From: a virus
Reading direction: 5' to 3' (one strand)
IMG/VR virus record: IMGVR_UViG_3300009605_000080
Span: 1-30,664 of that record
DNA length: 30,664 bases
Shown here: piece by piece, positions 1 to 4,953 of the stretch
How the letters are laid out: every line of letters starts with the position of its first letter
Numbering within the stretch: the first letter of the stretch is position 1
Made by a program: the position numbers and the translations under genes
Notes under the pieces: model-generated
What the model was told of the DNA's origin: nothing
The model's input: only the letters and a program-made list of their open reading frames with translations
Databases searched by the model: none

Positions 1-68
1 CCCTCCACTGCTCGAATAAAATTTCGGCGGTTCTGATACCGCCGAAATTTTATTCGAGCAGTGGAGGG
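1..68. repeat. Perfect 30-bp inverted repeat with 8-base loop at sequence edge
   Basis: Bases 1-30 are the exact reverse complement of bases 39-68, separated by the loop TTCTGATA (31-38). A perfect 30-bp stem starting at base 1 is either a fold-back chimera from amplification or assembly, or a real hairpin or terminal structure. The loop is not itself palindromic, which argues against a protelomerase-type resolution site. The right arm runs directly into the ribosome-binding region of the first gene, so that arm is probably the genuine genomic strand. Confidence 0.9.
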
Positions 69-80
69 AGAAAAACGGCC

Positions 81-332
81 ATGTTGGCTGGTGCATCAAT
101 TCCCACAATCAGCCGCTTGAGATTTGGCGGCGGGTGCCGGGGTTCCGCGAGAACTACCATGCCCGCTGAAGCCAAGAAATTCCCGATCGGCTGCCGGGTG
201 GAGTTCGATGGCCGCAAGGGGAAGGTGATTAGCCATTATTCGCTGTATACCGTCGAGGTGGAGTGGGATGGCCGTGGACCGTCCCTCGTCAGCACGACCG
301 TATTGAAGAAATTGAAAGGAGGCAAGAAATGA
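81..332 (+). CDS. Small SH3/KOW-like hypothetical protein
   Basis: I do not recognise a named family. The second half of the protein (from MPAEAKKF) is a short basic beta-rich unit, with IGCRVEFDGRKGKV followed by TVEVEWDGRGP, which resembles small SH3/KOW-like folds found in phage accessory genes. Two starts are possible. ATG 81 has a GGGAG ribosome site ten bases upstream and gives 83 residues. ATG 159 lacks a good ribosome site but begins exactly at the conserved-looking part and gives 57 residues. The stop overlaps the start of the next gene as ATGA, so the two are translationally coupled. The N-terminal 26 residues look non-domain-like, so the shorter form may be the real protein. Confidence 0.55.
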   Translation: MLAGASIPTISRLRFGGGCRGSARTTMPAEAKKFPIGCRVEFDGRKGKVISHYSLYTVEVEWDGRGPSLVSTTVLKKLKGGKK

Positions 333-676
333 AAGTGCTCGTATGCGGAGGTCGGAACTACACAAACCAGCTGCGGTTGTTCGATGTCCTTGATCGCTTG
401 CACCGGATACGTGGACCCATCACGACGGTCATCCATGGTGAGGCCAAGGGCGCCGATCGGTTAGCCGGTGATTGGGCCATATCACGAGACATCATGATCG
501 ACAGCTACCCAGCACAGTGGGGCAAGCATGGTCGGGCGGCTGGCCCGATCCGCAATCGGCAAATGATCGAGGAGGGCCGGCCAGATCTGGTCGTGGTGTT
601 TCCCGGGGGCCGTGGCACCGCCGACATGCGGAAGCGCGCCCTGGCGACTAAGATCAAGGTGGAGGACGTACAATGA
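329..676 (+). CDS. DUF2493 / YspA-like SLOG-family protein
   Basis: This 115-residue protein starts at ATG 329 with a strong AAAGGAGG site just upstream, and it overlaps the previous stop as ATGA. It shows the DUF2493 (YspA, cpYpsA-related SLOG) pattern: N-terminal MKVLVCGGRNY (1-11), then HGEAKGADRLA (36-46), then VVVFPGGRGTADM (88-100). SLOG proteins adopt a Rossmann-like fold and are thought to bind nucleotides or nucleotide-derived ligands. Phage copies are common but have no proven role. It covers the whole usual domain, so it is intact. It belongs to a run of small accessory genes, and a second Rossmann-type protein lies about 0.7 kb downstream. Family assignment is firm; function is unknown. 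Confidence 0.85.
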   Translation: MKVLVCGGRNYTNQLRLFDVLDRLHRIRGPITTVIHGEAKGADRLAGDWAISRDIMIDSYPAQWGKHGRAAGPIRNRQMIEEGRPDLVVVFPGGRGTADMRKRALATKIKVEDVQ

Positions 677-858
677 TCGCGCCCTTTCTATACGCGTGGG
701 CGGCTTTGTGCCTGGGGTGGATACTCTGGCAGAATGAAACGGCTCACGACATCCCAACGGCATTCGGCGTCCTGCTGGTGTCGCTATTCTGGCCGGTGGC
801 GGTCCCACTGTGCTGGTTCATGGAGCAACTGCAGAAGAGAAGGCAGAGGGATGGGTGA
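673..858 (+). CDS. Small two-helix membrane protein
   Basis: This is a 61-residue protein starting at ATG 673, overlapping the preceding stop as ATGA. It has two hydrophobic segments, roughly residues 2-19 (APFLYAWAALCLGWIL) and 31-49 (AFGVLLVSLFWPVAVPLCW), and a short basic tail ending QKRRQRDG. Both segments are long enough to span the inner membrane with a short connecting loop. I do not recognise a family. The position among early or middle accessory genes, far from the lysis module, argues against a holin, although the topology alone would allow one. The gene is tightly packed between its neighbours, which supports it being real. Confidence 0.6.
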   Translation: MIAPFLYAWAALCLGWILWQNETAHDIPTAFGVLLVSLFWPVAVPLCWFMEQLQKRRQRDG

Positions 859-1069
859 GCACCCACCAGGGAGATCAGCACAGGCTCACTGGGCCATGGA
901 TATTACCTCCAACACGACGGAGCGTGAAGCCCTGAAGATAATTGCGGCCTATATCCTGGGCGGCAATCTCACCGCACACCGCCGGTCGATGCTCCAGCAA
1001 CGTGCTGAACAAATCCCTGGGCAGTATTTCCCAGGGGAACTCCTACCGAGGAAAGGAACTAGGAGATGA
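851..1069 (+). CDS. Hypothetical small protein
   Basis: This is a 72-residue protein starting at ATG 851, inside the end of the membrane-protein gene (8-base overlap), with an AGAAGAGAAGGCAGAGGG purine run upstream. It has no membrane segment. The middle, around TTEREALKIIAAYILGGNLTAHRRSMLQQRAEQI, looks alpha-helical and amphipathic. The next gene starts four bases before its stop (ATGA), so it sits in a translationally coupled series. The reading frame opens further upstream, but that part would overlap the membrane-protein gene and looks like shadow sequence. No family recognised. Confidence 0.5.
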   Translation: MGEHPPGRSAQAHWAMDITSNTTEREALKIIAAYILGGNLTAHRRSMLQQRAEQIPGQYFPGELLPRKGTRR

Positions 1070-1338
1070 GCGTTCAATTAGGCGAAACATTGAAGGACCG
1101 CATTACTGGCTTCACAGGCGTGGTCCTGGGGTATGTGGTCTATATCTCAGGCTGCAATCAGGCCCTCCTGGCACCACCCGTCGACAAGGACGGGAAGCAT
1201 GTATCGAGCCACTGGTTCGATGAGCAACGGTTGGTCCACCCAGAATGGCCGAAGAAGAAACCCAAAAAGAAACGGGAGCCCATCGTCCTGGATAATGTTG
1301 CCACACCGGGGGCCGCTGATCCGGCACCCACCAAGTAG
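1066..1338 (+). CDS. Small phage protein with SH3/KOW-like core
   Basis: This is a 90-residue protein starting at ATG 1066 with a GGAAAGGAACTAGGAG site. The motif order LGETLKDRITGFTGVV, then YISGCNQALLAPPVD, then HWFDEQRL matches a small protein family seen in many phages, in which a beta-barrel-like domain carries a conserved GC(N/D)Q motif. The C-terminal 30 residues are lysine and proline rich (KKKPKKKRE) and probably disordered. The function of the family is unknown to me. It overlaps the previous gene by four bases, and a small gap with a ribosome site (GGGAGAACTGCA) leads to the next gene. Confidence 0.7.
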   Translation: MSVQLGETLKDRITGFTGVVLGYVVYISGCNQALLAPPVDKDGKHVSSHWFDEQRLVHPEWPKKKPKKKREPIVLDNVATPGAADPAPTK

Positions 1339-1349
1339 GGAGAACTGCA

Positions 1350-1835
1350 ATGAGGATCACGTTATGCGGCAGCAGCCGCTTCGAGCAAGAATTCAAGGAC
1401 TGGGCGTTCACCCTGTCCCTGAAGGGCCATCGGGTCCACGGGCTTTCTGCGTATCGGTCGGATCTGCCTGAGGGTGGGCCGGACGAGGCGCAGAAGGAAA
1501 TCCTGGACCTGCTCCACATGGCCAAGATTATGGACAGCGACGCCATCCTCGTCATCGACAAGCCAGGGGAAGGGGTGGAGAACTACATCGGCTTCAGCAC
1601 GCGGCGAGAACTGGCCTGGGCTGAGGCCATTGGGAAGCACGTATACATGGCCTCGGATTTTGCTCACAATCCCAGGGAGTTCGTGGGGACGCTGCGGTTC
1701 TATACTGATGTGGTCGTGGACCAAGCAGCCGGCCTGCAGCCCCATGGCACCATGCACCAGGACCCTCCGACGGGGGACGTGGAGCCACTTGTGCCACAAC
1801 GACCAACGGCGGAGGAGCAAGAAGCCGATGCCTAA
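1350..1835 (+). CDS. Nucleoside 2-deoxyribosyltransferase-like (SLOG superfamily) protein
   Basis: This is a 161-residue protein starting at ATG 1350. The N-terminus MRITLCGSSRFEQEF (1-15) is followed by a helix and GHRVHG, then KIMDSDAILVIDKPGEG (59-75) and YIGFSTRRELAWAEAIGKHVY (79-99). This order is typical of nucleoside 2-deoxyribosyltransferase-like Rossmann folds of the SLOG superfamily, in which the STRRE-type glutamate often corresponds to the catalytic or ligand-binding residue. It may process or sense a nucleotide-type metabolite. Activity is not shown by the sequence. The last 30 residues are low complexity (PPTGDVEPLVPQRPTAEEQEADA). It is the second SLOG-type gene in this cluster. 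Confidence 0.75.
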   Translation: MRITLCGSSRFEQEFKDWAFTLSLKGHRVHGLSAYRSDLPEGGPDEAQKEILDLLHMAKIMDSDAILVIDKPGEGVENYIGFSTRRELAWAEAIGKHVYMASDFAHNPREFVGTLRFYTDVVVDQAAGLQPHGTMHQDPPTGDVEPLVPQRPTAEEQEADA

Positions 1836-1846
1836 CCAAGAACAAT

Positions 1847-2002
1847 GTGGAGCTGTATGCAAGGGAGCTGCTGACGGCCATTCGGAACTTCCGGCACACG
1901 GCCCTAGTGGATGATGACTGGCCTGAGGTCAATGAGAAGCTGGACCTCGCCGAAGACCGCCTGGAGCGTGTGCTGCCCCTGAGGGATGGCCATGGTTTCT
2001 GA
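1847..2002 (+). CDS. Small helical hypothetical protein, start uncertain, possible frameshift
   Basis: Reading from GTG 1847 gives 51 residues (VELYARELLTAIRNFRH..., ending RVLPLRDGHGF) with coherent, acidic, amphipathic helices and codon use like the neighbouring genes. This start has no ribosome site. The well-placed site GGAGGAG at 1811-1817 instead serves ATG 1828 in another frame, which gives only 29 residues (MPNQEQCGAVCKG...) that look like shadow sequence. One missing or extra base between 1828 and 1847 would join the good start to the good body. Either the natural start is the weak GTG, or there is a frameshift or base error here. No named family recognised. Confidence 0.5.
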   Translation: MELYARELLTAIRNFRHTALVDDDWPEVNEKLDLAEDRLERVLPLRDGHGF

Positions 2003-2383
2003 GGGGGTAAAACCGACACCCGAACCCTGATTGCGGACCACTGGGGCACGCCACAGCGGGCCCTGCTAGGTGGTCATGTGGAGGTATGACTGAGGTGATT
2101 ATAGCGGCCCCGTGGGGCGATCTACGAGGCCGCAGCCGTGGTATCCATATGGTATCCAAATGGCCTCCATCTGGGAGTATTTTATGGCACCGGTGAGTAT
2201 TGGAAGATGGCAATAAAACGGCCTTTCTATATTACTTGCGCGTAGGGGTCCATGTATAGACGTTCCATGGATTAACCTCTATCAGGTTGATATATGGGGC
2301 CTGCTACCAGATATTCCTCAATAAGATCAACCGTCTATCACATTATCAGGACTTTTCGGCCATGGTCCCCTGCTGATAAGCGT

Positions 2384-2395
2384 ATAGTATCAAGG
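2384..2395 (+). repeat. 12-bp direct repeat, copy 1 (ATAGTATCAAGG)
   Basis: ATAGTATCAAGG occurs here and again at 2564-2575. Each copy is preceded within about 20 bases by TGCTGATA (2371 and 2541), so the repeated unit is composite: a CTGATA element followed by an inverted TATCAA element. The reverse complement of its core, CCTTGATA, occurs at 2499-2506. Confidence 0.6.
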
Positions 2396-2412
2396 ACTTA
2401 GGGTCGCGCAAC

Positions 2413-2433
2413 GCGCGGGATACGCACCCGCGC
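2413..2433. repeat. GC-rich perfect hairpin in control region A
   Basis: GCGCGGG (2413-2419) pairs perfectly with CCCGCGC (2427-2433) across the seven-base loop ATACGCA. No T-run follows, so it is not a standard intrinsic terminator. The overlapping string CGCGCGGGA (2412-2420) is repeated in control region B at 28324-28332. Confidence 0.6.
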
Positions 2434-2471
2434 AGGTGAACTCGTCGCAAGGTTTGAAATGTCCGTCAGTA

Positions 2472-2494
2472 CTGATTATACTGATATACTGATA
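2472..2494 (+). promoter_or_regulatory. Triple CTGATA array, region A
   Basis: Three hexamers, CTGATT at 2472, CTGATA at 2481 and CTGATA at 2489, are spaced 9 and 8 bases apart. The 23-base block is identical at 21 of 23 positions to 28367-28389 upstream of the helicase operon. Such regularly spaced direct repeats usually mark binding of a multimeric DNA-binding protein. Whether this is an operator, activator site or iteron cannot be told from sequence alone. Confidence 0.65.
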
Positions 2495-2542
2495 TAAGCC
2501 TTGATATCATTGGGCTATTTCCATATCAGCATTTTCCCGATG

Positions 2543-2575
2543 CTGATATACTGATAGTATTGAATAGTATCAAGG
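2543..2575 (+). promoter_or_regulatory. Second CTGATA pair with ATAGTATCAAGG
   Basis: CTGATA at 2543 and 2551 (8 bases apart) is followed by a degenerate third unit TTGAAT at 2560 (9 bases on) and then the second copy of the 12-bp repeat (2564-2575). The spacing echoes the main triplet in the opposite order. It lies about 100 bases before the terminase small subunit start, where a promoter would be expected. Confidence 0.5.
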
Positions 2576-2672
2576 GGCTGGAAATATTAGAGTAGTACAG
2601 GGTGTAACGAGCGGACGCTAGATATATGATCCCATTCCCGTGAGGTTCGTGTGTGCGCGTGAGGGGAACCGA

Positions 2673-3233
2673 GTGGCTTCTAAGACAACCACAGACATTC
2701 AGAAGAAGGGCACGTCCCGCAGGGGCCTGAAGCGGGCAGCAAAAGCCCGTGGCAGCAAGGCACCGGGCCGAGGCCATCCAGTCACGAAAGCCCACCTGGC
2801 CTATTTCCTTAATGAGCTCATGCAGTATCCGTGCGTGTCATCGGCGGCGCTCGCTGCTGGCATCGGACGTGAGCCGCTATACCGCCGCCGTCATGAGGAC
2901 GCGGACTTTGCTAAAGCATGGGAGGAGGCCAAGGCTATTGGTGCCGAGGCCGCTTATGAGGAGGAGGCCAATCGGCGAGCTATCCATGGTGTGGATGAGC
3001 CGGTGATCTATAAGGGCGAGATGCAGTACCGCATAGACCACACGACGGGGTTGCCCATGTTGGATGAGAACGATGAACCCATCCCCCTGACGGTGCGGCG
3101 ACCCTCGGACACGCTGCTGATCTTCCTCATGAAAGGCGCCAATCCGGGTAAGTACCGTGACGGGCCTCAGACCAATCTCAATCTGGCGGTCGGTGTCAAG
3201 ATCGTGGTGACGGGCGATGACACCAGACTTTAA
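2673..3233 (+). CDS. terS: Terminase small subunit
   Basis: This protein recognises phage DNA and helps load the packaging motor. I chose GTG 2673 because a GAGGGG site lies seven bases upstream; GTG 2640 in the same frame has no comparable site. The product is 186 residues. A lysine- and arginine-rich N-terminus (KKGTSRRGLKRAAKARG) precedes a helix-turn-helix-like part with the pattern LNELMQYPCVSSAALAAGI, then YRRRHEDADFAKAWEEAKAIG. This resembles terminase small subunits of HK97-like phages, including the EANRRAIHGVDEPV stretch and the C-terminal RRPSDTLLIFLMKGANPGKY. It overlaps the large subunit gene by 17 bases. It is the first gene of the late operon. Confidence 0.85.
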   Translation: MASKTTTDIQKKGTSRRGLKRAAKARGSKAPGRGHPVTKAHLAYFLNELMQYPCVSSAALAAGIGREPLYRRRHEDADFAKAWEEAKAIGAEAAYEEEANRRAIHGVDEPVIYKGEMQYRIDHTTGLPMLDENDEPIPLTVRRPSDTLLIFLMKGANPGKYRDGPQTNLNLAVGVKIVVTGDDTRL

Positions 3234-4503
3234 ATTGACCGAGCGGCAGATCGCCGCCAACCGTATGCTGGGTGACCCCCAGCGCCATACCCTGCTCGTG
3301 GGTGGATCCAGATCGGGCAAGACATTCCTGATCATTCGTGCCATCATCATACGTGCGGCCAAGGCCGCCAATTCACGGCATTTGATTACGCGCCTCCGTG
3401 CGAACGCCGTTCGTGCGTCGGTGTGGTTGGACACGTTCCCCAAGGTGCGAGATTTGTGTTTCCCTGATTTGCCGATGACCGAACATCGACAGGACGGCTA
3501 TTTCGAGCTGCCCAATGGTTCGGAGATTTGGTTCGGTGGCCTGGATGACAAGGAGCGGGTGGACAAAATCCTCGGCCAGGAGTACGCCACCATCTTCCCG
3601 AATGAGTGCTCCCAGATCCCATACAGCTCCATCAAGACGTTGCTCACGCGGCTTGCGCAACGCGCGCCCGGGCTCGTGCAGCGTGCCTATTACGACCTCA
3701 ACCCGGTGGGCGTGGGGCATTGGACCAATCGGCTGTTCGTGCAGAACAAGAACGTCGACAACGAGGAGAAGCTGCGGAACCCCGATCAGTATGCCCTCAT
3801 GTATATGAACCCGGAAGATAACAAGGAGAATTTGGACCCGGCGTATCTCGACGAGCTGCGGTCCATGTCGGCACGGCACCGCCAACGGTTTTACGAGGGC
3901 AAGTATGTCAGCGAGGTCGAAGGGGCCTTGTGGACAGCGGACATGATCGAGAGCTCGCGGGTATCGGAGGACGACGTGCCAGATCTGAAACGGGTGGCCG
4001 TCGCCGTGGACCCGTCAGGCGCCTCGGGCCCTGAGGATTATCGGTCGGATGAGATCGGGATTATTGCAGCGGGTCGGGGCGTCGATGACCATGCGTACGT
4101 GAAGGCTGACAATTCCTTGCGGGCATCGCCTGAGGTGTGGGGGCGCATTGCCGTCGACACTTACAACGAGCACGAGGCAGACCTGATCGTGGCTGAACGG
4201 AACTTCGGCGGTGAGATGGTGGCGGCTGTGATCCGTGCCGTTGATCCTCATGTGCCGGTCAAGCTGGTGACGGCGTCACGGGGCAAGGTCGTGCGGGCCG
4301 AACCTGTTGCGGCGTTATATGAGAAGGACAAGATACACCACGTCGGTCGGTTCCCCCGGTTCGAAGATCAGTTGATTAACTTCACGACGGCTGGCTATGT
4401 CGGGGACAAATCCCCTGACCGTGCGGACGCTGGCGTCTGGGGCCTGACTGAGCTCATGCTCAAGACGGGAACTGGCCGAGCCGTCATGCCACACATTTCA
4501 TGA
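3217..4503 (+). CDS. terL: Terminase large subunit (packaging ATPase and nuclease)
   Basis: This is the motor that pumps and cuts DNA at the portal. The product is 428 residues, a normal size. The ATPase domain has Walker A GGSRSGKT (29-36) and a Walker B-like end in YATIFPNEC, with the catalytic glutamate at about 130. The C-terminal RNase-H-like nuclease starts at VAVDPSGA (Asp 265), continues through DLIVAERNFGGEM, and ends with SPDRADAGVWGL, whose aspartates at about 401 and 404 are candidates for metal binding. It follows the small subunit with a 17-base overlap. The Walker B string FPNEC is slightly unusual but keeps the catalytic glutamate. I cannot tell a cos from a pac mechanism from the sequence. 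Confidence 0.95.
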   Translation: MTPDFKLTERQIAANRMLGDPQRHTLLVGGSRSGKTFLIIRAIIIRAAKAANSRHLITRLRANAVRASVWLDTFPKVRDLCFPDLPMTEHRQDGYFELPNGSEIWFGGLDDKERVDKILGQEYATIFPNECSQIPYSSIKTLLTRLAQRAPGLVQRAYYDLNPVGVGHWTNRLFVQNKNVDNEEKLRNPDQYALMYMNPEDNKENLDPAYLDELRSMSARHRQRFYEGKYVSEVEGALWTADMIESSRVSEDDVPDLKRVAVAVDPSGASGPEDYRSDEIGIIAAGRGVDDHAYVKADNSLRASPEVWGRIAVDTYNEHEADLIVAERNFGGEMVAAVIRAVDPHVPVKLVTASRGKVVRAEPVAALYEKDKIHHVGRFPRFEDQLINFTTAGYVGDKSPDRADAGVWGLTELMLKTGTGRAVMPHIS

Positions 4504-4513
4504 AGGAGCGATC

Positions 4514-4849
4514 ATGCTGAAATTTGCACAAGGCGTAGCGGCTACTCTGTTAGCCATGGCCCTCGTTTATGGTGCGGTGGCCTGGGCCGCTGACACGTTC
4601 TCGACGGATCGGATCGGTCTGCAGAGCCCATTCAATAACGGCTTTGAAGTCACGCCGCATGATACCAACGAGCTGACCAACCACACCCGGGCCATTTATG
4701 TGGGTGGTGCCGGCAACATTTCGTTGACGACCAGCGGCGGCGATCTATTCACGATGACTGGTGTGCTGGCTGGGACGTTATACTGGGTTCGTGCCAAGAT
4801 CATCCTGTCGACTGGCACTACAGCCACCAACCTGGTCGGATTGTACTGA
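4514..4849 (+). CDS. Exported spike-base-like protein (RCAP_rcc01079-like family)
   Basis: This is a 111-residue protein starting at ATG 4514, with an AAGGAG site a few bases upstream. Residues 1-26 form a textbook signal peptide: MLK, a hydrophobic core (GVAATLLAMALVYGAVA) and a cleavage-like AWA-AD. The rest, with LQSPFNNGFEVTPHDTNEL, RAIYVGGAGNISLTTSGGD and LSTGTTATNLVGLY, follows the pattern of spike base proteins known from the Rhodobacter gene transfer agent and many alphaproteobacterial phages. Those proteins normally lack a signal peptide and sit with tail genes. Here the gene sits between terminase and portal and should be exported to the periplasm. It could be a decoy or surface-active version. 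The family match is from memory of motif order; the signal peptide is directly visible. Confidence 0.65.
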   Translation: MLKFAQGVAATLLAMALVYGAVAWAADTFSTDRIGLQSPFNNGFEVTPHDTNELTNHTRAIYVGGAGNISLTTSGGDLFTMTGVLAGTLYWVRAKIILSTGTTATNLVGLY

Positions 4850-4863
4850 GGGAGGGCTTGGAT

Positions 4864-4953
4864 ATGTTGGCGCAGAACTACGGGTTCTGGACGGCCGCAT
4901 ACTGGCCAAGGATTGCTGTCGGTAACAAGGTGCTGTTGGTCGTGGAGGGCTAA
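4864..4953 (+). CDS. 29-residue hypothetical peptide
   Basis: ATG 4864 follows an AGGGAGGG site at suitable distance and encodes MLAQNYGFWTAAYWPRIAVG followed by nine more residues to TAA at 4951. The next gene (portal) starts at the very next base, so translation would be coupled. The peptide is rich in Trp and Tyr with a hydrophobic C-terminal half, but it is too short for a full membrane span. No family recognised. It could be only a leader for the portal gene. Confidence 0.45.
   Translation: MLAQNYGFWTAAYWPRIAVGNKVLLVVEG

Larger units (their letters stand above)
2003..2672. promoter_or_regulatory. Gene-free control region A upstream of the late operon
   Basis: This stretch of about 670 bases has no convincing gene and becomes visibly AT-rich after about 2200. 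It contains many CTGATA/TTGATA hexamers in both orientations: forward at 2287 (TTGATA), 2373, 2472 (CTGATT), 2481, 2489, 2501 (TTGATA), 2543 and 2551; reverse at 2280, 2336 (TATCAC), 2344, 2388 (TATCAA), 2524 and 2568 (TATCAA). It also has a GC-rich hairpin at 2413-2433. Promoter-like pairs are possible, such as TTGATA 2287 with GATATT 2310 (17-base spacer) and TTGATA 2501 with TATCAG 2524 (17-base spacer), but both are weak matches. It most likely holds the late-operon promoter and its operators; an origin with iterons is the alternative. Confidence 0.6.

Noticed and set aside
1-68. Protelomerase-type telomere site
   Set aside because: The centre is a non-palindromic eight-base loop, whereas known resolution sites are palindromic through the centre. 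An artefact is more likely.
2087-2197. 36-codon frame MTEVIIAAPWGD... in control region A
   Set aside because: The GGAGGT site is only one base from the ATG, the peptide has no domain pattern, and the surrounding sequence looks regulatory.
2401-2456. tRNA-like or attachment-site sequence around the GC hairpin
   Set aside because: Only one stem is present. No acceptor or T-arm can be formed, and no integrase gene is in the window.
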